DNA from: Vibrio hepatarius
GTDB taxonomy: Bacteria; Pseudomonadota; Gammaproteobacteria; Enterobacterales; Vibrionaceae
NCBI RefSeq assembly: GCF_011806575.1
Contig: NZ_JAATOO010000001.1
Location: 124,001 to 188,000 of the forward strand
Reading direction: 5' to 3'
DNA length: 64,000 bases
Below, in pieces: positions 54,712 to 64,000 of the stretch. Both the position numbers and the translations under genes were made by a program. The first letter of the stretch is position 1. Each line of letters begins with the position of its first letter. The notes under the pieces are model-generated. The model was given only the letters and a program-made list of their open reading frames with translations, made no database searches and was not told the origin of the DNA.

Positions 54712-54743
54712 ACAAAAAATGCCGACCTAACTAGGTCGGCATT
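54712..54743 (-). terminator. Terminator of metE
   Basis: A 10-bp stem ATGCCGACCT/AGGTCGGCAT with loop AACT is followed on the minus strand by a run of T (from AAAAAA at 54713-54718). It also lies just after ohr and can limit its transcript. Confidence 0.88.
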
Positions 54744-54765
54744 GGTCGTTAAACGTAAGTGAACG

Positions 54766-57060
54766 TTATGCTTGCTCTGCGAACTCTTTACGCAGCTTTT
54801 TCGCCGCAGAAACCATGTTCGCTAGAGACGCTTCCGTTTCAGCCCAGTTACGAGTCTTAAGACCACAGTCTGGGTTTACCCAAAGACGCTTCGCAGGGAT
54901 CTTTTCAGCGGCTTTGTTGATAAGACCTTCAATCCAGTCTTCACTTGGAATGTTTGGCGAGTGAATGTCGTAAACGCCAGGACCAATCTCGTTCGGGTAG
55001 TTAAACTCTTCGAACGCTTTCAGTAGTTCCATGTTTGAACGTGAAGTTTCGATGGTAATCACGTCTGCATCCAACGCGGCAACTGAATCGATAATCTCGT
55101 TGAACTCTGAATAGCACATGTGCGTGTGGATCTGTGTTTCTGGTTTCGCACTCGCCGCAGAAATCTTAAATGCGTTAACTGCCCAGTTTAAGTATTCCGC
55201 GTGGTCACGTTTTTTCAGCGGTAGACCTTCACGAATTGCAGGTTCATCAATTTGAATAATGTTGATCCCAGCATCTTGTAAGTCAGAGACTTCGTCTCGC
55301 AACGCTAGAGCAAGTTGGTCGGCAATTTCTTTGCGTGAGATATCTTCACGTGGGAATGTCCAACACAGAATCGTTACAGGGCCAGTCAGCATGCCTTTCA
55401 TTTGCTTTGAAGTTAGCGACTGAGCGTAAGTGGACCATTCAACTGTCATTGGTTTTTCACGCTCGATATCCGCGACAACAATGGCAGGTTTCACGCAGCG
55501 AGAACCGTAGCTTTGTACCCAACCGAATTTGGTTGTTTGGAAGCCCGCTAAGTTTTCTGCGAAATATTCCACCATATCGTTACGTTCCGCTTCGCCGTGT
55601 ACAAGAACATCCAGATCCAGCGCTTCTTGACGTTTTACTGCGTCTGCAATGTGACCTTTCAGCGCTTCGACGTATTCGCTTTCAGAAAGTTTACCTGTAC
55701 GGTACGCACTGCGCTGCACGCGGATTTCACTTGTTTGTGGGAACGAGCCAATTGTCGTAGTCGGGAACAACGGTAAACCAAGCACTTCGCTCTGGTGAGC
55801 CGCACGCTCTGCGTATGGCGCACTTCGCTCGGCCAACGCTTGGGTCACCTTGCTTAAACGTGCCTGAACTTGAGGTTTGTTCACTTCTTTCGAAGTCTTA
55901 CGTGCCTGAATCGGCGCACTGTAAGTATCGCAAGCTAGGATAGCTTCTTGGTCACCTTCTAGTGCTTTACCTAGTAACGCCACTTCCGTCACTTTCTGTT
56001 TGGCAAAAGCAAACCAGCTTTGTACATCTTCAGATAAAGACGGCTCAAGGTCGAGGTCTACCGGGCTGTGAAGCAGTGAACACGAGCTTGCAACCCAAAG
56101 CTTGTCACCCAATTTATCTTTAATTGGCTGCAGTGTTTCGCGTAGTGTCGTCAAGTCTGCGCGCCATACGTTACGACCATTAACGACACCTGCTGACAGT
56201 ACCCAACCTTCAGGCAGTTTATCTGCTACTTGTTGTAATTGCGTTGGCGCCGCTGATAAGTCCACGTGCAGACCGTCAACATCCAGCTCAATGATTTTGT
56301 CGAGTGAATCGGTTACCGAATCGAAGTAAGTGGTCAGAAGAACTTTTACATCACTACGGATCACTTGGTATGCCAGTTTAAACGAATCTAGCCACGGTTT
56401 TTCCAATTCAAGAGACAGAATTGGCTCGTCGATTTGTACCCATTCAACGCCCTGCTTCGCCAGTTTTGCTAGGATCTGTTGGTAAGCCGTTAGCAAACGC
56501 GGCAGCAGCGTTAAGCGATCAAATCCTTCTTCAACTTCTTTACCCAAGTACAGGTAGCTGATAGGACCTAATAGTACTGGCTTAACTTTGTGGCCCGCTT
56601 TAGTCGCTTGATTCACTTCTTCAAACAGCTGCGGCCAACTGACTTCAAAGCTGTCGTCTTTGCTAAACTCTGGCACGATGTAGTGATAGTTGGTGTTAAA
56701 CCACTTAGTCATGTCTGATGCAGCGCTGCCTGCACTACAACCACAACTGGCTTGAGATTGTCCGCGACCAACTTTGAACAGCGTATCTAAGTCAGGGAAG
56801 CCATTGCGGTGACGCTTTGGCACGTGACCAAGTAGCAATGTGGTTGTGAGTACATGGTCATACCATGCGAAATCGCCAGCGGTAACAAAGCTAAGTCCTG
56901 CTTGAGCTTGTGTATCCCAGTTTTTTTGACGCAGGTCTGAACCAACATTTTTTAGTTCAGCCTGGTCAATTTCACCACGCCAGTATTTTTCTAGAGCAAA
57001 TTTTAGTTCTCGTTTTTCGCCGATGCGTGGATAGCCAAGAATGTGCGTTGTTATAGCCAT
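54766..57060 (-). CDS. metE: Cobalamin-independent methionine synthase
   Basis: The 764-residue zinc enzyme makes methionine from homocysteine and methyltetrahydrofolate polyglutamate. The double barrel is complete: [22 protein letters not shown] at the N-terminus, [16 protein letters not shown] at the second barrel, [14 protein letters not shown], and the zinc and catalytic residues in [11 protein letters not shown] and [11 protein letters not shown] chose ATG 57060 (MAITTHI), since AAGGA lies 8 bases upstream; ATG 57066 is only 2 bases from it. Expression should be repressed by MetJ through the boxes near 57270 and activated by MetR, encoded divergently. Confidence 0.97.
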   Translation of the reverse strand: MAITTHILGYPRIGEKRELKFALEKYWRGEIDQAELKNVGSDLRQKNWDTQAQAGLSFVTAGDFAWYDHVLTTTLLLGHVPKRHRNGFPDLDTLFKVGRGQSQASCGCSAGSAASDMTKWFNTNYHYIVPEFSKDDSFEVSWPQLFEEVNQATKAGHKVKPVLLGPISYLYLGKEVEEGFDRLTLLPRLLTAYQQILAKLAKQGVEWVQIDEPILSLELEKPWLDSFKLAYQVIRSDVKVLLTTYFDSVTDSLDKIIELDVDGLHVDLSAAPTQLQQVADKLPEGWVLSAGVVNGRNVWRADLTTLRETLQPIKDKLGDKLWVASSCSLLHSPVDLDLEPSLSEDVQSWFAFAKQKVTEVALLGKALEGDQEAILACDTYSAPIQARKTSKEVNKPQVQARLSKVTQALAERSAPYAERAAHQSEVLGLPLFPTTTIGSFPQTSEIRVQRSAYRTGKLSESEYVEALKGHIADAVKRQEALDLDVLVHGEAERNDMVEYFAENLAGFQTTKFGWVQSYGSRCVKPAIVVADIEREKPMTVEWSTYAQSLTSKQMKGMLTGPVTILCWTFPREDISRKEIADQLALALRDEVSDLQDAGINIIQIDEPAIREGLPLKKRDHAEYLNWAVNAFKISAASAKPETQIHTHMCYSEFNEIIDSVAALDADVITIETSRSNMELLKAFEEFNYPNEIGPGVYDIHSPNIPSEDWIEGLINKAAEKIPAKRLWVNPDCGLKTRNWAETEASLANMVSAAKKLRKEFAEQA

Positions 57061-57219
57061 GTTCATAATCCTTTTTAGAAGTCATTTATTGTTCGGTCAG
57101 ACTACGCTTCGACAGTGTAATGTTATTACCGAAGATGTCTGGATGGCCAAACTATCTCGCTAAACCCTGCTCACTACAACATCCAATTACTCAACTTGTT
57201 TATTAAAAAAATTCATGTC

Positions 57220-57239
57220 AGCTAATCTATACATTAGCT
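57220..57239. promoter_or_regulatory. Dyad in metE-metR intergenic region
   Basis: AGCTAAT-N6-ATTAGCT is a perfect 7-bp inverted repeat. It lies 160 bases before metE and could be a regulator site of the LysR type, but it does not match the MetR or MetJ consensus I know. Confidence 0.4.
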
Positions 57240-57269
57240 ACTCAAATAGTCACACCTTAAAAAACAATT

Positions 57270-57293
57270 AGACGTCTAGATGTTTACACATCT
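57270..57293. promoter_or_regulatory. Tandem MetJ boxes
   Basis: Three adjacent 8-mers read AGACGTCT (perfect consensus), AGATGTTT (6/8) and ACACATCT (6/8). MetJ dimers bind such tandem met boxes cooperatively when S-adenosylmethionine is abundant. They lie 60 bases before metR and 210 before metE. Confidence 0.85.
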
Positions 57294-57340
57294 TAAAATA
57301 CGGGTTAAGTTAAGAGTTCTTCATAAAGAATGGACAAGGT

Positions 57341-57353
57341 TGAAAGGAATTCA
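57341..57353 (+). promoter_or_regulatory. MetR-like dyad overlapping metR start
   Basis: TGAA-N5-TTCA fits the MetR consensus and includes the ribosome site AAAGGA of metR. It could serve autoregulation, but one such match may be chance. Confidence 0.35.
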
Positions 57354-58264
57354 TGATAGAGCTTAAACATCTAAAAACGCTAAATTCATTACGCGATACC
57401 GGCTCCTTGACTGCGACCGCAACCTCGTTGCATCTCACTCAGTCGGCGTTATCCCATCAAATAAAGGACCTCGAGGCACGAATTGGTGGTCAGTTATTTC
57501 TGCGTAAAACCCGTCCGGTGAAATTTACCTCTGAAGGCGAAATATTATTGAAGCTGGCGGATGAGATACTGCCTAAGTTAGCCAAGGCTGAGAACGAACT
57601 CGCAAGTCTGAAAGAAGATGTGAATGGCCGGCTGCACATGGCAATTGAGTGCCACTCTTGCTTCCAATGGTTAATGCCTGCGCTGCGCGAATATCAAGTC
57701 GCGTGGCCTAGCGTCACGCTCGATTTCTCTTCTGGTTTTGGTTTTGAGCCACTGCCAGCGCTAATGAATGGTGAACTCGACTTAGTGATCACCTCAGACA
57801 TTCAACCTCGTTCAGAAGTCCACTATGAGCCGTTATTCGACTTTGAAATGCGCTTGGTTACAGCGACCAATCACCCATTAGCGAATAAAACGTACATTGA
57901 GCCGCAGGATTTAAGCCAAGAAACCATGCTCTCTTACCCTGTTCAGAAAAATCGCTTGGATGTAGTTAAGCACTTCCTGCAACCCGCGGGAGTAGAACCT
58001 GCAAAGTGGAAACAAGCCGACAATACCTTGATGCTCGTGCAGATGGTCTCCGCTGGGCTGGGCGTTGCCGCGCTACCTAACTGGGCAATCAGTGAGTTTT
58101 CCCGTCAAGGTTTGATCACCAGTATTCCATTAGGGGACGGTTTGTGGCGCAGACTGTTTGCCGCCACTCGTCATTCAGACCGCAACAAACGTTATCTACA
58201 GGCGTTCTTTACCACCGCGAGACAACAATCCAAGAGCCACTTGGAAGGGATAAAGACGGTTTAA
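57353..58264 (+). CDS. metR: LysR-family regulator MetR
   Basis: The 303-residue regulator has an N-terminal LysR helix-turn-helix (KHLKTLNSLRDTGSLTATATSLHLTQSALSHQIKDLEAR, about 5-43) and a type 2 periplasmic-binding-fold effector domain that senses homocysteine. Effector blocks LHMAIECHSCFQWLMPAL, FEPLPALMNGELDLVITSD and GVAALPNWAI match MetR. It lies divergent to metE, the standard arrangement. The ribosome site AAAGGA is 5 bases from the ATG. A terminator follows. Confidence 0.95.
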   Translation: MIELKHLKTLNSLRDTGSLTATATSLHLTQSALSHQIKDLEARIGGQLFLRKTRPVKFTSEGEILLKLADEILPKLAKAENELASLKEDVNGRLHMAIECHSCFQWLMPALREYQVAWPSVTLDFSSGFGFEPLPALMNGELDLVITSDIQPRSEVHYEPLFDFEMRLVTATNHPLANKTYIEPQDLSQETMLSYPVQKNRLDVVKHFLQPAGVEPAKWKQADNTLMLVQMVSAGLGVAALPNWAISEFSRQGLITSIPLGDGLWRRLFAATRHSDRNKRYLQAFFTTARQQSKSHLEGIKTV

Positions 58265-58273
58265 TCGAAAACG

Positions 58274-58302
58274 AAAAAAGGAGGCTCATGGCCTCCTTTT
58301 TG
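58274..58302. terminator. Bidirectional terminator, metR / DUF4250 gene
   Basis: The stem AAGGAGGC/GCCTCCTT, extended by A-T pairs, closes a 5-base loop between convergent genes. Confidence 0.88.
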
Positions 58303-58322
58303 TCTATTCCAGCAACAGAACG

Positions 58323-58523
58323 TTATCTGTCGTAAGATTTAAACTGATTGGTGAGCGGGTCATATTGATAGCCGAGAACGTCTAACTTACCGACCACGCT
58401 TTCAACATCCATTTCGTACATGCTCGCCAGCTCTTCGAAGCTATCGCATTCTAGTCGCAGTTTCTCATTGACGATGCCTAATAGGATGATGCTATCCAAA
58501 CTGCCTACATTGCTCAGATCCAT
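58323..58523 (-). CDS. DUF4250-like small protein, 66 aa
   Basis: A short cytoplasmic protein with helices MDLSNVGSLDSIILLGIVNEK and SFEELASMYEMD and an end YQYDPLTNQFKSY. This pattern matches DUF4250, a small family of vibrios and other bacteria whose function is unknown. It resembles a compact helix-turn-helix bundle, but no DNA-binding surface is apparent. The gene starts 33 bases after a GGAG-like site region and faces metR. Confidence 0.72.
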   Translation of the reverse strand: MDLSNVGSLDSIILLGIVNEKLRLECDSFEELASMYEMDVESVVGKLDVLGYQYDPLTNQFKSYDR

Positions 58524-58594
58524 AGCTGCACTCCTCTGCTTACCTTATACAAACAAGCGTAGCTACAAATCGCTAAATTTAAAGTGAGTCAGTT

Positions 58595-59275
58595 CTAAAG
58601 AACAAACAATCCTTGGTTAAACGTCGTCGCAGCCAACATAACCACCAGCGCGATAGACAGTTGTACTTTCTGGATCTCTTTTGACATCAACATGTGCCAG
58701 CACCAGATAACAATTGCTGAAAGCAGCAGTGCAAGGCCAATCAACAATGGCTGTGTTGCACTCATCAGCGCTTCGTCACCCAAACCCGAGGCTTTAAGTA
58801 ATATTGCTAACGACATCAGCATTGCCGCTACAACACCAGACACTGGCAAGATTCGGTGGAATGCTTGTAAACGGGTTCTGGCGATAGTCAGCAATAAGTG
58901 AGCAAAGAGCGCGCCCAGCAGTAGCACCTGCACTAAAACACTTAACCCAGCAGCGATACTCTGTTGCTCCGCGACCACAATACCGACATACGCTAATGCC
59001 AGACCATTGGCCAAATACATCACCCACATTGGTCCTTGGTCACGGGTTTTCTTGGTTTGAACCTGAGAGTAAAAGTAAGCGATGGCAAACACCACCATCA
59101 TCGCTTGTATCTTCAGTGACGCGACAGCAAGCCAAAGAATGGCAATAGCTGGGAGGATTTTGTGAATGCGCCCACGTTGACCCGGACAGATGTCACCTTT
59201 GATAAGAATAAGCGTCAAGATGAGTTGCGCGCCGAGTAACATCGGGGCGAAAACGGCTAACAGTTGCTGAACCAT
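58595..59275 (-). CDS. Polytopic inner-membrane protein, 226 aa
   Basis: A hydrophobic protein with about seven membrane helices (MLLGAQLILTLILIKG, ILPAIAILWLAVASL, MMVVFAIAYFYS, GLALAYVGIVVA, LSVLVQVLLLGALFAHLLL, VAAMLMSLAILLKA, LLIGLALLLSAIVIWC, plus a last one). I do not recognise a family. No transport or enzyme motif is visible. It lies between the DUF4250 gene and the EAL-domain gene on the same strand, each with gaps of 70-110 bases, so a loose cluster is possible. Confidence 0.65.
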   Translation of the reverse strand: MVQQLLAVFAPMLLGAQLILTLILIKGDICPGQRGRIHKILPAIAILWLAVASLKIQAMMVVFAIAYFYSQVQTKKTRDQGPMWVMYLANGLALAYVGIVVAEQQSIAAGLSVLVQVLLLGALFAHLLLTIARTRLQAFHRILPVSGVVAAMLMSLAILLKASGLGDEALMSATQPLLIGLALLLSAIVIWCWHMLMSKEIQKVQLSIALVVMLAATTFNQGLFVL

Positions 59276-59382
59276 AGTGTAAGTGTTCTGTTTTACTTTT
59301 TAATGGCTGCGGATAATAACAAACTTCATCTGACTACGTAAGTTGTCGCCGCAACAAACCGATAGTTTGGATTAGATTGACA

Positions 59383-61842
59383 CTATGACGTTTCGCGTTT
59401 TAGTAGATAGCGCAATGCCGCATGTTGGTCAATCAATCCCAAGTAGTTACCAGTTTCACTTACCACAACCGCAGGCAGCAAAAATCCGTCTTTGAGCAGA
59501 GCGGTAAATTCGTCCAGAGAGACTTGATAGGAAATGGTTTGAAAGTCATTGTTCACTGTGTCAATCAATGAGCTTTGCCCTGCCCCCTTCGCTTGATAGA
59601 GCCGTGAAGCCCGCACTAATCCGATACACCTTTTCCCTTCCAATACGGGAAGCACTTCCAATTCGTTGCCATTACGCAGTATCTGCAGTGCCTCATCGAC
59701 GCTATTTTGTATTGAGATGCAAGGTGCGTTGGTATCGGTAATACTAAGAAGTCCTGAGCGCCTGACTTTGTGGTATCCCCAGTCAGATTTTCTCAACCTT
59801 TGTTTAAATCGCAGCGCATTTTGTAATTGATCCAACGTCAGCGGCTCAGAGATAAAGTAACCCTGAACTAAGTCGATGCCCAGCTCACACAACGTTTCGA
59901 GTTCAGCTTGTGTTTCGACACCCACAGCCACCACCTTGGTATTCAACGCATGCGCAAGCTCAACAATCGCTTTGGTTGCGGCATAATTTTCACAACCGGG
60001 AGCGATACCCTGAATCAGATGTCTGTCGATTTTGATCTGGTCAAAATTTCCTTTTGCCAGCGAGGTCAGGCAACTGTGACCAGAACCAAAGCGGTCGATA
60101 GAAAAGTGCAAACCGCTTCTCTTCAGGTTGCGCAGAAGCGGCGACTCTTGGTATTCACAATTGAAGTAGTCGCTTTCAGAGAGTTCAACGGTAACGCTGG
60201 AACGGTTTATCGAGGATTGTTCAACCATAGTGCGCAAACTTTCCAATACCTCGTCCACTTGCAACTTGGAATTCAGTGAACGGTTAATTGCCACCCCCAC
60301 ATTACGACCAAATTGACGCTGTATATCGCCAACATCTTGCAGCACTTTTCGCCCAACATACCAATCTAAGTCTGCAATTAAATCCAAATCTTCTGCGACC
60401 ATAATCGCTTCAGCGGTATTCAGCAGTTGCCCCCGCTCACCTCTGAAACGGCACAATGCCTCAAATTGAACGACTTCCCAGTGAGTCACGTCGACAATCG
60501 GTTGGTAGAACGTTTCTAAATTTCTATCTTTAATTAGATCACTGATTCTGTTTTCGAGCTTAGTAATCTGCATGGTTTGTTGATTTAGCGCACCGTGATA
60601 AAAGCTAATCGCCCCTTTACTTTGATCAACTTGAGCTAACGTTGCCTGAACAGCATGGGGCACTAAAAGCTTTGGGTTGTGAGTATCCAACTTATACACC
60701 GACACACCGATTTTTCCCGACATTAAAGTACGATACAAAGACAGCCCCGCACTTCGGCCTATGTCATTACACAAGCGGCGTATGGTTTGATGGATGTTTT
60801 CTGTCTGTTTTGCAGGGTCAACATCGCTACTCTGCAACAACACGGAAAAATGATTGTTACCAAGGTAACCGACCGACTTCACAAGCGGGCTTTCCGCTAA
60901 AGCCTCAGCCAAAGCAGACTTTTGCTCGATTTCATCACGCTCAGAAAACTGCGGTGTAAACACAACCACAAAACTCAGACATGGCAGGTCATTTTCTAGA
61001 GTTGACACAACTAACTGAGTGAACTGACTTTCGCTCGGCAGCTGAGTTTTGATATCCAGCCCATCATTCTCGATATCTTCTATTCGATAGAGTTGCTTCG
61101 ACAAATCATAAAACAACACTAATACCAGTGATTGACCTGTAAGTTGGATACGTTTAATGACGACCTTTTGCGGGTTGTTTACGCCTGTGGCATTAGGCAC
61201 CAGCACAATTCCAGACCAATAGCCACTTGCCGCAAAGCGTCGCCATATCTGTTGATAAAAGGCCTCACTGTGCTTTTGGGAAGCCAACATTTCCAGCGAA
61301 TGATTGAGTAGTTGCGTGCGTGAGTATCCCGTTTGAGATAACAACATGGAGTTACATTGTAAAATACGGCCGTTGTCATCTGCGACAATCACGCCGCAAT
61401 CGGGGATATCCAGCAGTTGCGATAACAGATGTCTAACTGTTATCGAATCTGAGCAAAGGCAGAGCATTGGAGTGAGTTGCCCTGTCACGGCTCCTGACTT
61501 TGTGGCTGAAAATGACAGCAACACCCAATAAGCTCGGCCATCTTCCAAGTTCATACAACATGAATAAGCTCGAGGTTGTAGATCACTAACCGCGGCGCCG
61601 ATCATCGAACTCAATTGGCATTGATCTTCGTAGCTCAAATAGGACAGCAGTAAGTTGCCTGAGACATTCGGCAATGTGGTCGATAGCAAATGCTCCAACT
61701 CGGCTTTGTCGATCTGCAATTTATGTTGCTGTATGTCCCAAACCCAATCGATTGAGTTGAGCGGCTGCTTTTGTTCAGCATCCCGATGAGAAGTAACAAG
61801 CATCTGCTGCGCCTCTTTGTCTCGAGCTAATTGACGACCCAT
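59383..61842 (-). CDS. Degenerate GGDEF-EAL protein with CBS pair
   Basis: The 819-residue protein has no membrane segment. Regions in order: an unassigned N-terminus, a PAS domain (about 145-250, CGVIVADDNGRILQCNSMLL), a degenerate GGDEF domain (about 270-400, with LGNNHFSVLL where GGDEF would be), an EAL domain (about 430-675) and a C-terminal CBS-like pair (about 690-815). EAL461-463 is kept, but the DDFG motif reads DRFG (R584) and the EGVE motif reads VGVE (V640). Both changes remove metal ligands or bases, so phosphodiesterase activity is doubtful. It may be a c-di-GMP or nucleotide receptor. Confidence 0.85.
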   Translation of the reverse strand: MGRQLARDKEAQQMLVTSHRDAEQKQPLNSIDWVWDIQQHKLQIDKAELEHLLSTTLPNVSGNLLLSYLSYEDQCQLSSMIGAAVSDLQPRAYSCCMNLEDGRAYWVLLSFSATKSGAVTGQLTPMLCLCSDSITVRHLLSQLLDIPDCGVIVADDNGRILQCNSMLLSQTGYSRTQLLNHSLEMLASQKHSEAFYQQIWRRFAASGYWSGIVLVPNATGVNNPQKVVIKRIQLTGQSLVLVLFYDLSKQLYRIEDIENDGLDIKTQLPSESQFTQLVVSTLENDLPCLSFVVVFTPQFSERDEIEQKSALAEALAESPLVKSVGYLGNNHFSVLLQSSDVDPAKQTENIHQTIRRLCNDIGRSAGLSLYRTLMSGKIGVSVYKLDTHNPKLLVPHAVQATLAQVDQSKGAISFYHGALNQQTMQITKLENRISDLIKDRNLETFYQPIVDVTHWEVVQFEALCRFRGERGQLLNTAEAIMVAEDLDLIADLDWYVGRKVLQDVGDIQRQFGRNVGVAINRSLNSKLQVDEVLESLRTMVEQSSINRSSVTVELSESDYFNCEYQESPLLRNLKRSGLHFSIDRFGSGHSCLTSLAKGNFDQIKIDRHLIQGIAPGCENYAATKAIVELAHALNTKVVAVGVETQAELETLCELGIDLVQGYFISEPLTLDQLQNALRFKQRLRKSDWGYHKVRRSGLLSITDTNAPCISIQNSVDEALQILRNGNELEVLPVLEGKRCIGLVRASRLYQAKGAGQSSLIDTVNNDFQTISYQVSLDEFTALLKDGFLLPAVVVSETGNYLGLIDQHAALRYLLKRETS

Positions 61843-62071
61843 GATTTAACTGTAGGACAATAACGAACTGAAGGCAGGCAAATGCAACTTATCGCCCGTA
61901 AGAGCCACTTAACCGAAGTTTTTACTGCATGACCAACTATAAAGATCATGTCACTGTCCAGTCAGTAGATAAATAGACGATGACTAAACTATCATCAATG
62001 GCACGCTGAACCGCAAATTAACCTAAACAAACTAGGGATATGTTGAGGTAGATAGATGAGCTGCAAGCCGC

Positions 62072-62077
62072 TATAAT
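62072..62077 (+). promoter_or_regulatory. Candidate -10 of YgiQ-type gene
   Basis: TATAAT (62072-62077) lies 29 bases before the ATG. TAGATA (62049-62054), 17 bases upstream, is a poor -35. Confidence 0.4.
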
Positions 62078-62105
62078 TCGCGCTCCTTGAATCAGAGAAC
62101 AAAAT

Positions 62106-64000
62106 ATGTACAGCGAAATCACTCCTATTCACGAGCATAAGAAATACTGGGCAGAATGCTTTGGCACTGCACCTTTTCTTCCAACCAGCCGCAAGGAAAT
62201 GGATGCCCTTGGATGGGATAGCTGTGACATTATCATCGTAACTGGTGACGCATACGTCGACCATCCAAGTTTTGGCATGGCGATCATCGGCCGCCTACTT
62301 GAAGCACAAGGCTTCCGCGTTGGTATTATCGCTCAGCCGGAATGGAGCAACAAAGATGCCTTTCTGTCGCTAGGCAAACCGAATCTATTTTTTGGTATCA
62401 CCGCCGGCAACATGGACTCGATGATCAACCGCTACACGGCCGACCGTAAACTTCGCCATGATGACGCGTACACACCAAATAATGAAGGTGGCAAACGTCC
62501 TGACCGCGCAACTTTGGTGTATTCGCAGCGTTGTCGTGAAGCATACAAAGGCGTGCCTATCGTTTTGGGCGGAATCGAAGCGAGTTTGCGTCGTTTGGCT
62601 CACTACGATTACTGGTCTGACAAAGTACGTCGTTCAATTTTGTTCGACGCGAAAGCCGATATTCTGTTGTTTGGTAACGCGGAACGCGCGTTAGTTGAAG
62701 TGGCTCACCGCTTAGCCAATGGCGAGGAGATCAGTTCGATGACTAACGTTCGCGGTACGGCAGTTAACCTACCCGCCGAGCCAGAGAGCTACACGATCAT
62801 CGACTCTTCACGCATTGAAAAGCCGCGTAAAGAAGCTTTCATTCCGCCTAACCCATACGCGGTGGAAGAACAGTGTGACACCAAAGCAAAAACAGAAGAG
62901 CCAGAAGCGAAACCGATTACGATTCGTCCTTCTCGCCATGACGCCGCGACTACCGCCGTTCGTCTACCTCCTTTCGAGAAGCTGAACAACGACCGAATTC
63001 TTTACGCGCACGCTAGCCGTATCATGCACCTTGAGACTAACCCATACTCAGGACGTGCACTGATTCAACGTCATGGTAACCGAGAGCTTTGGGTAAACCA
63101 GGCGCCGATTCCATTGACTACTGAAGAAATGGACTATGTCTTTGGTCTACCGTACGCGCGTGTACCACACCCGATGTATGGCAAAGCGAAGATTCCTGCG
63201 TATGACATGATTAAGACATCCGTCAACATCATGCGTGGTTGTTTTGGTGGCTGTTCATTCTGTTCGATTACCGAACACGAAGGTCGAATCATCCAAAATC
63301 GTTCTCAAGAGTCGATTCTTAACGAACTGGAAGAGATCCGCGACAAAGTTCCGGGCTTTACTGGCACCATCTCAGACTTGGGTGGACCTACGGCGAACAT
63401 GTATCGCCTTGGTTGTAGCGATCCAAAAGCCGAGATCAACTGCCGTCGCCCTTCGTGTGTCTTCCCAGGGATCTGTAACAAGCTGAACACCGACCACAAG
63501 CACACGATTGATCTGTACCGCACAGCTCGTCAGGTGAAAGGCGTTAAAAAGGTGATGATCGCGTCAGGTGTGCGCTATGACTTGGCGATTGAATCACCTG
63601 AGTACGTGAAAGAGCTAGTGACGCACCACGTTGGCGGCTACCTAAAGATTGCACCGGAGCACACGGAAAAAGGCCCTCTCAACCTGATGATGAAACCAGG
63701 TATGGGTACCTATGATCGCTTTAAAGAGATGTTTGAAAAGTACAGCGCTGAAGCAGGCAAGAAACAATACCTTATCCCTTACTTTATCTCTGCGCACCCG
63801 GGTACAGAAGACGAAGACATGCTTAATCTTGCATTGTGGCTAAAGAGCAACGACTTTGAGTGTGACCAAGTACAGAACTTCTACCCATCGCCGATGTGTA
63901 ACGCAACGTCGATGTACTACTCAGAAACAAACCCGCTTAAACGCGTGAAGTACAAACAGCGTGAAGTGGTACCTGTCGCGAAAGGTGAACGTCAACGCCG
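62106..64000 (+). CDS. YgiQ-family radical SAM protein (3' end beyond window)
   Basis: About 631 residues are visible of a protein usually near 750 long. It has an N-terminal domain ([45 protein letters not shown]) and a radical SAM core whose CxxxCxxC cluster site is CFGGCSFC (about 379-386). [26 protein letters not shown] and [14 protein letters not shown] follow, all typical of YgiQ. Radical SAM enzymes cleave S-adenosylmethionine to start radical chemistry; the substrate of YgiQ is not known to me. An insert of about 30 charged residues ([13 protein letters not shown], about 258-275) is variable between species. The gene is alone on this strand. Confidence 0.93.
   Translation, partial: MYSEITPIHEHKKYWAECFGTAPFLPTSRKEMDALGWDSCDIIIVTGDAYVDHPSFGMAIIGRLLEAQGFRVGIIAQPEWSNKDAFLSLGKPNLFFGITAGNMDSMINRYTADRKLRHDDAYTPNNEGGKRPDRATLVYSQRCREAYKGVPIVLGGIEASLRRLAHYDYWSDKVRRSILFDAKADILLFGNAERALVEVAHRLANGEEISSMTNVRGTAVNLPAEPESYTIIDSSRIEKPRKEAFIPPNPYAVEEQCDTKAKTEEPEAKPITIRPSRHDAATTAVRLPPFEKLNNDRILYAHASRIMHLETNPYSGRALIQRHGNRELWVNQAPIPLTTEEMDYVFGLPYARVPHPMYGKAKIPAYDMIKTSVNIMRGCFGGCSFCSITEHEGRIIQNRSQESILNELEEIRDKVPGFTGTISDLGGPTANMYRLGCSDPKAEINCRRPSCVFPGICNKLNTDHKHTIDLYRTARQVKGVKKVMIASGVRYDLAIESPEYVKELVTHHVGGYLKIAPEHTEKGPLNLMMKPGMGTYDRFKEMFEKYSAEAGKKQYLIPYFISAHPGTEDEDMLNLALWLKSNDFECDQVQNFYPSPMCNATSMYYSETNPLKRVKYKQREVVPVAKGERQR

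Noticed and set aside
57061..57219. Cobalamin or SAM riboswitch in the metE leader
   Set aside because: I looked for a B12-box-like element and a SAM-type core and saw neither; MetJ/MetR sites explain the regulation.

Overview
The window reads as an ordinary chromosomal segment of a gammaproteobacterium of the Vibrionaceae, most likely genus Vibrio. The evidence is the block trxB-cydDC / rluB-yciO-rnm / trpL-EGDCFBA, the separate trpG and trpD with a fused trpCF, a Trp-rich trpL leader, the metE/metR pair, and many paralogues of cyclic-di-GMP and chemotaxis proteins. Coding density is high. I see no insertion sequence, prophage, integron, CRISPR array, tRNA or rRNA gene.

Layout. 1-12 kb: 5' part of a MocR-type regulator, an HD-GYP phosphodiesterase, an aspartate/aromatic aminotransferase, an outer-membrane barrel, an HrpB-like helicase with an unusual tail, NAD-malic enzyme, a small DUF3392 membrane protein, SanA and a membrane GGDEF protein. 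12-15 kb: a DUF2797 zinc/GIY-YIG-like protein and a two-gene operon of a 2-oxoglutarate/Fe dioxygenase and a PLP enzyme of the cysteine desulfurase fold that lacks the desulfurase cysteine. 15-30 kb: trxB, cydDC, then rluB, yciO and rnm facing away from the complete trp operon. The trp operon has a TrpR operator, a leader peptide and an attenuator. 30-34 kb: a dicarboxylate/glutamate symporter and a three-gene phospholipid cassette (CDP-alcohol transferase, CdsA-like, PlsC-like). 34-45 kb: a small OMP, hrpA, a larger OMP, a PhoD-like phosphatase operon, a TerB-like protein, a DEDDh exonuclease and a CHASE-GGDEF protein. 45-51 kb: a DUF2760-Hsp70-Hsp70 module. 51-64 kb: a soluble PAS chemoreceptor, a 47-aa ORF, a small lipoprotein, a Tag-like protein, ohrR/ohr, metE/metR, DUF4250, a membrane protein, a degenerate GGDEF-EAL-CBS protein and the 5' part of a YgiQ-type radical SAM gene.

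How the genes work together. Tryptophan synthesis is controlled at initiation and by attenuation. The divergent rnm gene starts so close to the TrpR operator that the two may share control. Methionine synthesis (metE) faces its activator metR across MetJ boxes. The peroxide sensor ohrR faces its target ohr across three similar dyads. Four proteins carry cyclic-di-GMP domains; one has lost key catalytic residues.

The least explained systems are the dioxygenase/PLP operon, the DUF2760-Hsp70 module and the phospholipid cassette. All assignments come from reading motifs by eye; no database search was run.
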